DNA from: Clostridium sp. CAG:508
Lineage (GTDB): Bacteria > Bacillota > Clostridia > TANB77 > CAG-508
Assembly: GCA_000435755.1 (NCBI GenBank)
Contig: FR889080.1
Span: forward strand, 79,044-110,074
Direction of reading: 5' to 3'
DNA length: 31,031 bases
The notes under the pieces are model-generated. The model did not search any database. It was given only the letters and a program-made list of their open reading frames with translations, and was not told where the DNA came from. Positions 9,101 to 17,195 of this stretch are shown here, piece by piece. The first letter of the stretch is position 1. Each line of letters starts with the position of its first letter. The position numbers and the translations under genes were made by a program.

Positions 9101-10936
9101 AGTATCTATATAATGTTGTGATTTGTCATAATAGTATTTTCCGTTTGCATCTAGTTTAAATCCCATTAGTTCATATTGTGAATATGCTTTATTATATTTT
9201 CCATTTGATCTTTTATAGTTATTTGGATATGCTCCTATTTCTGCAAATCTATTATCAAATGCTGTTCTGTCTGTTGATGTTTCCGTTGCTTTTGATGTAT
9301 TCTTCCAGTTGTTAGTTTTTTTGTATTCTGTAGGTATATATAATTGTCCATTGTATTCAAATGCAACATAATATTTTTTCATAGGGTCTAAGTTTGTAAA
9401 TAAATAGCATCCATCACTGTCTGTACGTTTTTCTGCTATCTTATTGTTGTTTTTATCATATAAAATAACTCTTATGTTTTGAATTGGTTTATCTCCTGTT
9501 GTATTATTAAGTCCATCTGCCTTGTTCTCTTTTCCAACCAAAGCATCTTCCCATACATATCCACCTAGGTCCATTCTTATTTTTATTTTGCTTGTTATCG
9601 CTGTAGTTTTATATAATCTTCTTTCTCCATCCATTGATGAAAAGCCTTGTTGCTCTTGAGTTGTTAATTGATATGTTTGTATACATCCATTACATGAATA
9701 TGTAACATCTTTAGTCTTTTTCACTGTTTGTCTACTAATTGTATAACCTGGGCAAGCTGACTTATAAGATATCATACAAACTCCACCATGTCTATCACAT
9801 GTATGATATACCTTTACATCTTCCTCAACCTCATATTCTTCTTTTACAGTATGTGTGTGTGGATTATATGTGTGATCATCATGAGTTCCAGCTGCTCCAC
9901 CAGTGCCATATCTAAGTCCAACATATTTTACATATTCCCCTGTTGCAATCATATATGTATATTCGGCATAAAGTTCAATGTCAGAAATTATTTGATTATT
10001 ATCTGTTACTCCTTTATTTGGATCAGAAAATACTACTTGAAAGTTTTCTCCTGAGTCTGGATATGCTTGAGGATTAGTATCTACATAATTGATACTATCA
10101 GGTGAAAAGTATCTAGGTGTTACTTCTTTATTATTTATAACAAACTTATTTATTGCTATATTTTTTACTTGTTGTCCTTTTTCATTATACCCAATTAAAT
10201 ACATATTTGATATTCCGCCAAAAGTTACATCTTCATATCTTCCATCTGTATAATTTACACTAAATGCTCCAACTGTATATCGTCCTGCAGTTTGGTCAAT
10301 TTTTGTAAGTGTATTATTACTTGATGTAATGCTTATTTGCGCTCCATTTTGCGCAAGAGCATTTACAAATGCATCATAATTTCTTGCTTCTTTTTCATAT
10401 CCTTTACCACTATAATCATTTTTATGATAATCACTTCCTATTTTAACAATTCCACCATCTAGTTTCATATTGCTCATTTGCCATACTGCAAATTGTTTTT
10501 CAAGTGTCCAGTCTGTACCATCTATTGTTACTATATATGATAATGCATTTGTCAGTGAACCAGTACTACTTTTTTGATAATATGGATATGTATGTCCTTC
10601 ATCTGTTAAAGGTCCAAAACATCCACATTTTCTAGATCTCTTATATGTTTTAAGTAAATGGTCTATTTCTGACTTAGTTATTGATTGTACGAAGTCAAAT
10701 CTCGCACCAGTATTAGTACAATAAATTGTATAACCAGGGTATTTAGGTAATACAGAATATTTGTTTTCACCTTTTTGGTTAGTATATTCATACCTTTTAC
10801 ATGACGGAATCATAAATTCTTGTCCATATGGTTTATCTAATAACGTAGCTTGTACTTTTGTATTACTAAATATGCAAATAAATGCTATGAATGCTATAAA
10901 CATTATTACACTTATTTTTATAGTTTTACTTCTCAT
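6176..10936 (-). CDS. Large surface protein with probable thioester domain and SdrD_B-like domains
   Basis: A 1586-residue exported protein. A signal peptide (residues 1-30, ending TKVQA) is followed by a region resembling thioester (TED/TQXA) adhesin domains: IYC-TN with Cys73, and EKQFAVWQM with Gln148 in the place of TQxA[IV]W. Next is a Cys/His-rich stretch (His352, 355, 360, 362; Cys380, His383, Cys387, 395, 415, 418). SdrD_B/Cna-B-type beta domains start near residues 457 and 1015 (GGYVWED, SGTVWED). DUF11-like domains lie around 720-960 and 1275-1480, with signatures such as DLALRKDI. A C-terminal membrane helix (about 1557-1577) ends in KKKVLKK. No LPXTG is present; LPPFG sits in its place. 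It is likely a cell-surface adhesin or stalk. The ATG at 10936 has AGAGGAGG directly after the upstream stop, so translation is coupled. Partners are unknown. Confidence 0.82.
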   Translation of the reverse strand: MRSKTIKISVIMFIAFIAFICIFSNTKVQATLLDKPYGQEFMIPSCKRYEYTNQKGENKYSVLPKYPGYTIYCTNTGARFDFVQSITKSEIDHLLKTYKRSRKCGCFGPLTDEGHTYPYYQKSSTGSLTNALSYIVTIDGTDWTLEKQFAVWQMSNMKLDGGIVKIGSDYHKNDYSGKGYEKEARNYDAFVNALAQNGAQISITSSNNTLTKIDQTAGRYTVGAFSVNYTDGRYEDVTFGGISNMYLIGYNEKGQQVKNIAINKFVINNKEVTPRYFSPDSINYVDTNPQAYPDSGENFQVVFSDPNKGVTDNNQIISDIELYAEYTYMIATGEYVKYVGLRYGTGGAAGTHDDHTYNPHTHTVKEEYEVEEDVKVYHTCDRHGGVCMISYKSACPGYTISRQTVKKTKDVTYSCNGCIQTYQLTTQEQQGFSSMDGERRLYKTTAITSKIKIRMDLGGYVWEDALVGKENKADGLNNTTGDKPIQNIRVILYDKNNNKIAEKRTDSDGCYLFTNLDPMKKYYVAFEYNGQLYIPTEYKKTNNWKNTSKATETSTDRTAFDNRFAEIGAYPNNYKRSNGKYNKAYSQYELMGFKLDANGKYYYDKSQHYIDTFYTIDKNGNIIKGNKINPAQVSSGDAQKVNFVNDCKIVAYTQAQQNKLNPDLYPAKNQFVINKTEKQKYTTGKQARATKFSTNAVKYNGKTYEPLYPDQFFIDLGLVRRQEVDLALRKDILYAATKINSKTEIYQYDKRANNDEYWLIEYRMRNYADYYGGMYVNGIYRSDYTYRGERTNGGSDLEAYVTYKITVRNSSIDVLGQITEVVDYYDKDYTYMPKLSWVMYKDNSADDNTKIAVKKEDYYNMIATGDLSKIPNTRKITTKTSSKYGAKSDITTKMNAIYISGLADKKLAVGEQAYIYLTFKVNKDGDNPITVDKDNEFKMNYAEINGYKTYYTGNIDLPNGVKKTSNNAAGLIDINSTPGNLSLSDITGNKYEKNFENDTDRAKGLQIKIDDNSQRKISGTVWEDQRTKEVSGTSIGDGVRQTNEIKIQGVTVQLLEKLKDGKEFLWQTTTTDANGAYKFSNFVPGNYIVRFMYGHNLPTVQTKNNVSYNGQDFKSTVYQKEINGKEISGYAEEYYNIRAADTFGKNLSDARDIWEDKTISIGQRINNRPTAVYQNVTLQGRETVNKYLANGAKNHDAEILAVPYASNPNQTYIAELIKNTQVVAETGIIVIEGEYDRQTTLGDSTQKTSNGKENYANGNDVNGTYEIKNLDFGLTERPKAQLELNKQVTNVKVTLANGNVLFDANDAVANLAWIKHKDYDLMSKMKDGKYKEYYKESKSNKKYNRYSYKTDIQDMINNTLYRGGKNGLIQVTMDSELMHGATIQISYKLTVKNVGEIDYTGKDFYYKGIGASEGNKVTTTANLIVDYIPNNLQYREGDNEGWSVVKAQDLITTGNVNGSIGTSISKYNTILATDKMNKALKPGETVTKELVLTQTITSQNTQDNMTYGNIAEILQTSNTVGRRMAFSIVGNQDPTKAPTEVDSSKAEEVVILPPFGQMYLYFGLGIVVVALIAGAVIVIKKKVLKK

Positions 10937-10950
10937 ATTTTACCTCCTCT

Positions 10951-13900
10951 CTACACTTTTTTTAGAACCCTTTTCTTGATTTCAAATATTCCAAATCCAA
11001 GCAATGATATTATTACTAAAGGTAATATTATACAAATTGCAATTTGTGCACCTGTTACTATTCCTAAAACAATATCTGCTTTAGACATATCATCTTCTGT
11101 TTCTACTTTGTTAGCTGGTGTTGAGTCTATATCTTTTAGTCCTTGTTCATTATATGCTTCATATATTTCTGCTGTATTGTTTAAAACTCCTATACTGTCT
11201 TCTGTTATTTGTTTTACTAAGACCAATGTTAGTTCTTTTGTTTCTCCTGGATTTATAATTGTGTTTTCTAAGCTTGTATTATATACATTTCCATTATCTG
11301 ATAAATACCAGTCTTTATTTAGTTCTGTATTAAATACTACTCCTTTTGGTAAATAATCTACTACTTTCTTAGCATAGCCTGCTACTGCTCCTTCATTTTT
11401 TACCACTATTTTATATTCTACAACTATACTACTCTTTCCTAAGTTTTTCTTTAAAACTTCTATCTTAGTAAGTTTTTCATTACTATAATCAAATATATCT
11501 GTTCCAGAGGTTGGGGTTGTTCTAGTAATCTTACTAATATATTTATCTAGTCTTAAATCAAATTTTTCTTGAACATATAATCCTATGTCAATATCTCTAA
11601 GATTTGAGTTTGAAATTTCAATTGTGTCTGTCATTCCTGCTATTGTTTTTTCTCCATTTAGAAGTACCTCTACATCAATTGCGTCCGAGTTAACTGATGT
11701 ATCAACTCCTTCTTTTTGATATTCTGTAACACTGTATTTTGCAGCATCATATACAAATAATACAAAATATCTTCCTTTTTCTATATTGCTAAATTCATAT
11801 TGTCCTTGGTCATTTGTTGTTGTTGATTTTGCTTGTTTTGTATCTTTATCTTTTACAATTACATTTGTAGATTTATTTACTAGTATTACTTTTACATTTG
11901 ATAATAATTCTTCTTGGCTGTCTCTCATTCCATTTCTATTATTATCTATCCATGCTGTTCCAGTTATTTTATATGTACTTTCTGGAATTGTTGGGTCATC
12001 TACTTCACTTCCACTTTCATCATGTGCCTTTTGATAATATTCAATTATGTTTTCTACACTATTTGTCTCTGTTTCTGTAACATTATCTGCCTTCACAGTC
12101 ATTTTATTACTTATTTTTTTGTCATTTTTATCTGGTAATAAATTAGCTGTTGCATATAAGTTAATATTTATGCTTTCTCCTGGGCTCATAGATAAAATAT
12201 CTATTTGAATTTTATCTTCTATTAAATAATTTACTATTCCTTCTTTTCCATTATACATATATGTAGCTTTTTCAAAGTCTAATTCGGTTGGTAAAACATC
12301 TGTAATTACAATATTTTTTATATAAGATTCACCTTTATTAGTAAGTTTTAAATTATATACTACTTGCTCTTTTTCTTTTACATATTTAGGTGTTGATGTT
12401 AAGTTTGATACCTCTAACTTTACAATTTCAGTTCTGTATTCACTAACATTAGAATAATTTTCATCAGTCTCATCCGCTTTTGCTTTTGCCATTATAGAAA
12501 TAGTTCCTTCAAATTCTTGTATTTCTGTTTCTAATTTAACTACTTTTTTATGTTCTAATGTTCCAACATTAACCGTAACAGTTCTTGTACTTTCATTGTA
12601 GCTTACCCCATCTGTTGTAGCATTGTCTTCTATAGGGTTATGATTTACTGTTGCTGATTTGAACATTACTCCTTGTGGTAATGGTATTGTTACTACTGTA
12701 TTTTTTAATTCTGTATTTCCTGAAATATTCATTAAGTTAATAATATAATTTAAACTTTCTCCTTTTTTTAGTACTGTGTCTTCTACTGTATTTGAAATTA
12801 ATTCTATTGCAATTTGTCCTTTTTCTAAATTAATTGTATATTCATTAGAATTTACTTTATTAGAGTTATCTGCTGTTAAATATACTGTATTATTTATTGC
12901 TTTAGGGAATTTTAAATATTCTGCTTTTTCCTCTTCAGTAATATTTTCCCCATTAAAAGCAGCTGCATAATTATCAAATTTCAAATAATAGTAGATTTCT
13001 TTTTCTTCGTTTTTAGCTATTGTTCCTAGATCAACAATCTTTTTACTACTATCATCTTGTTGGAAATAGTTTCCTGCTATAAGTTCAGTAAATGTAGCAT
13101 ATTTTGGTAATGGTATATTTATTTTTACATTTTTTGCTGTTAACTCACCACTATTTTTTACTATAGCTTTCATTCTTACTGTTTGTCCTTCTCTTACAGT
13201 TTCAACATCTGAAGATAATTGTACAGATAGTTCAGTCCCTTTTCCTGTTGTTAATTCTATAATAGGAGACGTTTTTGATTCTTGAATATTTCCTATTGAA
13301 GACATATTTGTATAATATATTTTATACATTTCATATATGCTATTATTATATGAAAGATTTTCTGGTAATTCTACATCATACGCAAACTCTATCATTTTAG
13401 TTTCATTAAGATCTTTTCCATATACTACCATATATGATTTTGCATTAACATTAAATGTAGTAGTCCATTCATTGCTAGTATCTGTCAAATCTTTATTAGC
13501 ATTAGCCTTTATTGAATAATATATAGTGTAATCACTGGTTTCAATATTTTGTAATTGTATTGCTGTTTTTAAACTTGTATCAAATGTTGATCCTAAATTC
13601 TCATTTGTGTCTATATTAGTGCTTCCATTTGCAGGAATCCTTCCTAGTATAACAACATCTTTAATTGCGTTATTATAATTATTTATTATTTTTCCTGTAA
13701 TTGTAATTGTTCTTTTTGCTGAATTTGTTGCAATTATTCCTGTTGCCCCTTCATCAGCTATAGTTAATATTTCCTTTCCCTGTGCATAATTAGAGATTCC
13801 ATTTGCTGTAACAATTCCTTCAGGTGCAATAAAGTTTACTTTTTCCTCTACTGTTCCGTTGTTATTTTCTGACATCTCATTATTATTTTTATATTCCATT

Positions 13901-15954
13901 GTTATTTTGTTAGTATTGGTTGGTGTCAATGTTTTAGTTGTTAAATCTACATTAATATCAATAACAGCTCCAACATATTGAGCATTTGTAGCATATTCTG
14001 TTTGTGTTCCTTCTAATTCCACATTTATTACTATTTGTCCATTTTCTGTTGCTGTTTTTGCACTTTTTATTTTTAAACCATCTCCCATTACTATGTCATA
14101 ACTATTTAAATTGCATTTTTCAATATATGATGGTAATTTTATTTTAAATGTTGGATTTTTATATAGTGCTTTTGTTGTATCAGAGGTGTTTAATATTATT
14201 CTTATTCCTATATTTTTATTTTTTACTGCTGTTGTTAATTCTTTTTGGCTAATTCCAAATAATACTTCTGTTTTTGGTTCTGTTAATGTTATTTCTTTTG
14301 TTGTTTTTACATCTTCTTCATCTACTGTTGCTCTCATTCCTGTTGTTAGCTTTTTAAAGTTTTTCATTTGATTTGATGTATAATCTATATTTGTTTTTAC
14401 TGCCTTTTCTACTTCAATTGTTAATATTCCTTCTGCTACTGGTTTGCTTGTAGTTATTAACAATTGATTGTTATTTTTTTCGCTTATATCTATAGTATAC
14501 TTTTCTTCTGAAACTGTTGTATCTTTATCTATTGTTGCAATTTCTGTTCCATCTGAATTAGCTAACTTTATGCTTCCATCTTCTCCAAGAATTTTTTTGA
14601 ATATATCCTTATTTATTTTTACTATTTTATTGTATGTATAATTGTTTCCTGCAACTGTTGTAGCATTTTTAGTATTCTCTTTTGTTAAAAATTGATCTAT
14701 CTCTTGAGTAAATTCAATCTTATCTGTTAATTCCGCATTACATACTGTAGCATAGTAGTTTATATTATATGTTGTTTCATTTTTATTTTTTGCTTCATAG
14801 TTTGCATAAATTTGTCCTTTAGCCATTTCTGATATAGTTTTTATATCAAAGTCTATCATTTTTCCTTCTGTTGGCATTGACACAGTTGCGCCCTCACCTG
14901 CAGTATATGAGAATGATTTTTCTGCATTGTTTTTAACTATAGTTTTTTGTCCATTATATACTTCTATTTCTGATTTTGCACTTATTCCTACTTCTATTTT
15001 ACTAGTATTGTTTATAACATAGTCATATGCTTCTTTTACATCAAAAATAAAGGTAACTAAATATCTATCTTTAACATTTTTTACCCATGAGATTTTGTCT
15101 TGTTTATTTTTAGTATTTATTGTTAAAACTCCTGTTGTTGAGTCATAGTTATAATTATTTGATGTGAAGTTTGTTCCATTTATTTCCCCATTTGTTGCTT
15201 TTGTACTTGTTGCTATTACGTTTGCTGAGGTTGGTTTTATATCATTTAATGTTGGAACTGTTACATCTATTTTAGTTGTTTTAATTGGTAATTTGCTATC
15301 TTTTATTCCTGATTCTATATAAAATTGTAATAGCACTCCATATTTTTCACCAATATGATATGGGATTTTTTTAGTTACATCTGTTTTTAATATTCCTTCT
15401 GTTCCTTCTGTTCCATCCCATAATAATTTATTTACAACTTGTTTTGAAATCTCGTTCGATTTTCCATTTGCATCTATATATGTAGCTGTGAAATTTGTTT
15501 TTGTCTCTTTTTCAAAATTATCTAATGCAACTTCATCTTCATTAAGTATTTTTACTGGAAGCTCTAGCGTTAAATCTGTTCCATTATTTAATTTGTTTAA
15601 GGTTATTTTATTTTCACTAATGCTTTGAATATTTTCGTTATTCACTTCTCCTGCTATTTTAAAGTTTACATCTGAAAAACTGATTACCGGATTTTCCAAG
15701 TAACCTGCATTTTTTACTTTGATGTTAACAAATAGCTTTGTTGTATTTTCAAGTTTTTCTGTTTTACTATAAACTCCTCCCTCAAAGTATGAATTAAATT
15801 CTACATTTTCATTTTGAGTAGTTGTTTTTTGATTAGATAGTTCACTTTCTGATAATGCATAACTTATTCCATATTCTCCAATTATAGATAAATTAGCACT
15901 TATCATACAGGTAAGTAGTACTGTTGCGATAATCTTTTTTAATGTTTTATTCAT
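10951..15954 (-). CDS. Large surface protein with DUF11-like repeats and one SdrD_B domain
   Basis: A 1667-residue exported protein, first gene of the surface operon. The signal peptide is about residues 1-33. A long threonine/asparagine/lysine-rich beta region follows to about 900. Three DUF11-type repeats come next (about 905-985, 1045-1150, 1175-1290), each with a strand such as YNLKLTNKG followed by VLPTELDF-like text. An SdrD_B domain (about 1330-1430) keeps the calcium-loop pattern IDNNRNGMRDSQEE. The last domain (about 1490-1610; YKIVVKNEG, VDYLPKGV) resembles the end of the next protein. A transmembrane helix (about 1637-1660) and a KKRVLKKV tail finish it. I see no sortase motif, so membrane anchoring is likely. 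The ATG at 15954 follows AAGGAGG. The composition fits a surface stalk or adhesin, with no sign of an enzyme. Confidence 0.82.
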   Translation of the reverse strand: MNKTLKKIIATVLLTCMISANLSIIGEYGISYALSESELSNQKTTTQNENVEFNSYFEGGVYSKTEKLENTTKLFVNIKVKNAGYLENPVISFSDVNFKIAGEVNNENIQSISENKITLNKLNNGTDLTLELPVKILNEDEVALDNFEKETKTNFTATYIDANGKSNEISKQVVNKLLWDGTEGTEGILKTDVTKKIPYHIGEKYGVLLQFYIESGIKDSKLPIKTTKIDVTVPTLNDIKPTSANVIATSTKATNGEINGTNFTSNNYNYDSTTGVLTINTKNKQDKISWVKNVKDRYLVTFIFDVKEAYDYVINNTSKIEVGISAKSEIEVYNGQKTIVKNNAEKSFSYTAGEGATVSMPTEGKMIDFDIKTISEMAKGQIYANYEAKNKNETTYNINYYATVCNAELTDKIEFTQEIDQFLTKENTKNATTVAGNNYTYNKIVKINKDIFKKILGEDGSIKLANSDGTEIATIDKDTTVSEEKYTIDISEKNNNQLLITTSKPVAEGILTIEVEKAVKTNIDYTSNQMKNFKKLTTGMRATVDEEDVKTTKEITLTEPKTEVLFGISQKELTTAVKNKNIGIRIILNTSDTTKALYKNPTFKIKLPSYIEKCNLNSYDIVMGDGLKIKSAKTATENGQIVINVELEGTQTEYATNAQYVGAVIDINVDLTTKTLTPTNTNKITMEYKNNNEMSENNNGTVEEKVNFIAPEGIVTANGISNYAQGKEILTIADEGATGIIATNSAKRTITITGKIINNYNNAIKDVVILGRIPANGSTNIDTNENLGSTFDTSLKTAIQLQNIETSDYTIYYSIKANANKDLTDTSNEWTTTFNVNAKSYMVVYGKDLNETKMIEFAYDVELPENLSYNNSIYEMYKIYYTNMSSIGNIQESKTSPIIELTTGKGTELSVQLSSDVETVREGQTVRMKAIVKNSGELTAKNVKINIPLPKYATFTELIAGNYFQQDDSSKKIVDLGTIAKNEEKEIYYYLKFDNYAAAFNGENITEEEKAEYLKFPKAINNTVYLTADNSNKVNSNEYTINLEKGQIAIELISNTVEDTVLKKGESLNYIINLMNISGNTELKNTVVTIPLPQGVMFKSATVNHNPIEDNATTDGVSYNESTRTVTVNVGTLEHKKVVKLETEIQEFEGTISIMAKAKADETDENYSNVSEYRTEIVKLEVSNLTSTPKYVKEKEQVVYNLKLTNKGESYIKNIVITDVLPTELDFEKATYMYNGKEGIVNYLIEDKIQIDILSMSPGESININLYATANLLPDKNDKKISNKMTVKADNVTETETNSVENIIEYYQKAHDESGSEVDDPTIPESTYKITGTAWIDNNRNGMRDSQEELLSNVKVILVNKSTNVIVKDKDTKQAKSTTTNDQGQYEFSNIEKGRYFVLFVYDAAKYSVTEYQKEGVDTSVNSDAIDVEVLLNGEKTIAGMTDTIEISNSNLRDIDIGLYVQEKFDLRLDKYISKITRTTPTSGTDIFDYSNEKLTKIEVLKKNLGKSSIVVEYKIVVKNEGAVAGYAKKVVDYLPKGVVFNTELNKDWYLSDNGNVYNTSLENTIINPGETKELTLVLVKQITEDSIGVLNNTAEIYEAYNEQGLKDIDSTPANKVETEDDMSKADIVLGIVTGAQIAICIILPLVIISLLGFGIFEIKKRVLKKV

Positions 15955-15988
15955 AGCTTCCTCCTTAAAATTATAGATCTCATATTAT

Positions 15989-16017
15989 ATTATACGACAT
16001 TTTTGCTCATTTTTCAA
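15989..16017 (-). promoter_or_regulatory. Sigma-A promoter of the surface-protein operon
   Basis: The minus strand reads TTGAAA (16012-16017), 17 bases, TATAAT (15989-15994), which is near consensus. It is placed about 40 bases before the ATG at 15954, and the leader contains AAGGAGG. Confidence 0.75.
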
Positions 16018-16199
16018 TGCTTTTTAAGCCTCAAAGTTACTTTTTTTACATTTTGTTCTTATATTTTTAATTACTCATATATATTTTATCATTTTTATGA
16101 CTTTTTTCAACAGCAAATCTTTGGTAATAGTGGTAAATATAGGTTTTTTATTTACGGAACTACAATTAACGTGCCCAATATTAAATTTATATTACATTA

Positions 16200-16228
16200 G
16201 TCACTATTTTAGTTTTCTTACATATAAT
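16200..16228 (+). promoter_or_regulatory. Candidate promoter for the small-gene cluster, sigma-E-like
   Basis: CATATAAT (16221-16228) matches the mother-cell sigma-E -10 (CATACAAT) at seven of eight positions. GTCACTATTT (16200-16209) is a loose fit to its -35 at a suitable distance. The embedded TATAAT could equally be a sigma-A -10, but no good TTGACA lies 17 bases upstream. Assignment to sporulation is speculative. Confidence 0.3.
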
Positions 16229-16268
16229 ATTATAGTTTTAAGAACATATATTATATTGAGGTGATTGT

Positions 16269-16424
16269 ATGGATAATAAGATGGATATGGCTCAGCTTAT
16301 GAATATGCTATCTAAAATGGATAAAAAAGAATTAGATGCAAATCTTTCAAAGGTTAGTAAAATGCTTAATTCTAAGGATGCAGATAATATTATAAATCAA
16401 ATTAGAAAAAATAATAATATTTAA
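16269..16424 (+). CDS. Small unknown protein, 51 aa, first gene of the cluster
   Basis: An ATG at 16269 follows GAGGTGAT at ideal spacing and opens a 51-codon frame ending TAA at 16422-16424. The product starts MDNKMDMAQLMNMLSKMDKK and ends IINQIRKNNNI. It is strongly helical in composition, charged and methionine-rich, with no membrane segment or Cys. The stop codon partly overlaps the next gene's ribosome binding site (TTAAGGAG), which argues that this is a real gene in an operon. I do not recognise a named family. Short helical proteins of this kind often precede a longer relative in clostridial genomes, and the next gene has a similar start, so the two may form a pair. Confidence 0.7.
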   Translation: MDNKMDMAQLMNMLSKMDKKELDANLSKVSKMLNSKDADNIINQIRKNNNI

Positions 16425-16435
16425 GGAGAATGGTT

Positions 16436-16819
16436 ATGAGTGAAGATATGTCAGAAATTTTTCAGAAAATGAATGATATGCTTAAAAATAATGAAGTTCC
16501 AGATTCTATAAAAAGTATGCTTAATAATTTTAATTCTAATGGCATGTCTTCTAATTCTTCTACGGAACAGCCAAATTCAGAAAATAATTCTAATGATATG
16601 CCAAATTTTGATATGGATACTATGTTAAAAATGAAATCTATTATTGATAATATGAATAGAAGTCAAAATGATCCCAGAGCCAACTTGTTAAAGTCTTTAA
16701 AGCCTTATTTAAAGCCTAGTAGAAAAGAAAAAGTTGACCAATACATAAAGTTATTTAGTATGGGAAAAGCATTTGAAATTTTGAATCCTTTAGGTGGTGA
16801 AAAAAAGAATGATGTATAA
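16436..16819 (+). CDS. Small unknown protein with asparagine-rich linker, 127 aa
   Basis: The start is set at ATG 16436, because AAGGAG at 16423-16428 is seven bases away; an in-frame ATG at 16430 is only one base from it. The helical N-terminus (MSEDMSEIFQKMNDMLKNNE) is followed by an Asn/Ser-rich low-complexity linker (about residues 32-58). A conserved-looking C-terminal helical block contains DPRANLLKSLKPYLKPSRKE and VDQYIKLFSMGKAFEIL. No membrane segment or catalytic motif is visible. The layout (helical head, flexible linker, L-K-P-Y-L block) resembles small clostridial proteins of unknown function I have seen, but I cannot name the family. Its end overlaps the start of the next gene by 11 bases. 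Confidence 0.75.
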   Translation: MSEDMSEIFQKMNDMLKNNEVPDSIKSMLNNFNSNGMSSNSSTEQPNSENNSNDMPNFDMDTMLKMKSIIDNMNRSQNDPRANLLKSLKPYLKPSRKEKVDQYIKLFSMGKAFEILNPLGGEKKNDV

Positions 16820-17195
16820 TTACCCATTTTTTAGTTTTCCTTATTTTAGAAGATATACTTACAATCCCTCTATGTACTATAGTAGAGGCACTCTAGCTAC
16901 CTCTAAAGTAAAAGAATATCCTCCTGAGTTTTCAAGAGGATATAATAAAAATTATAAATCTTCGACCAAGCCTAAAGATAATAAGAAAACTAATACATCT
17001 TCATATGGTTTTAATTTTTTAGATAATTTTTTTAATCAAACTGATCGTGGCGAAGATGAAAGTTATTTTGATTTATTTGGTTTAAAATTATATAATGATG
17101 ACCTTTTACTTATTGGATTGATTTTCTTTTTGTACAAGGAAGATGTTAAAGATCAATATTTATTTATTGCTCTTATATTGTTATTATTAAGTTAA
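16809..17195 (+). CDS. Small tyrosine-rich protein with hydrophobic tail, about 128 aa
   Basis: The frame is open from a GTG at 16794. ATG 16809 (MMYNYPFFSFPYF) is preferred because AGGTGGTGA lies just upstream. The N-terminal third is rich in Tyr, Phe and Pro, the middle is basic and polar, and the C-terminus has two hydrophobic stretches, LLLIGLIFFLYKED and YLFIALILLLLS, joined by an acidic turn. Such D-D-L-L-L-I-G...L-L-L-L-S tails recur in small clostridial proteins, some linked to spores, but no function is established. The first 11 bases overlap the previous gene, and the last nine overlap the end of minC on the other strand. No terminator is seen after it. Confidence 0.7.
   Translation: MMYNYPFFSFPYFRRYTYNPSMYYSRGTLATSKVKEYPPEFSRGYNKNYKSSTKPKDNKKTNTSSYGFNFLDNFFNQTDRGEDESYFDLFGLKLYNDDLLLIGLIFFLYKEDVKDQYLFIALILLLLS

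Larger units (their letters stand above)
15955..16268. other. Divergent intergenic region between surface operon and small-gene cluster
   Basis: These 314 non-coding bases separate two divergent units. The left side carries the sigma-A promoter of the surface operon (15989-16017). A second possible minus-strand promoter lies further upstream: TTGAAA (16105-16110), 16 bases, TAAAAT (16083-16088). The right end holds the leader of the plus-strand cluster. I see no conserved riboswitch core, no strong hairpin and no ORF worth calling in between. Confidence 0.6.

Noticed and set aside
10850..11356. 168-codon plus-strand frame across the junction of the two surface genes
   Set aside because: It is antisense to both C-terminal and signal-peptide coding regions, has a low-complexity composition and no ribosome site.
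15955..16268. A cyclic-di-GMP or other riboswitch in the leader of the surface operon
   Set aside because: The near-consensus promoter leaves a leader of only about 40 bases, and no conserved riboswitch core is visible on either strand.
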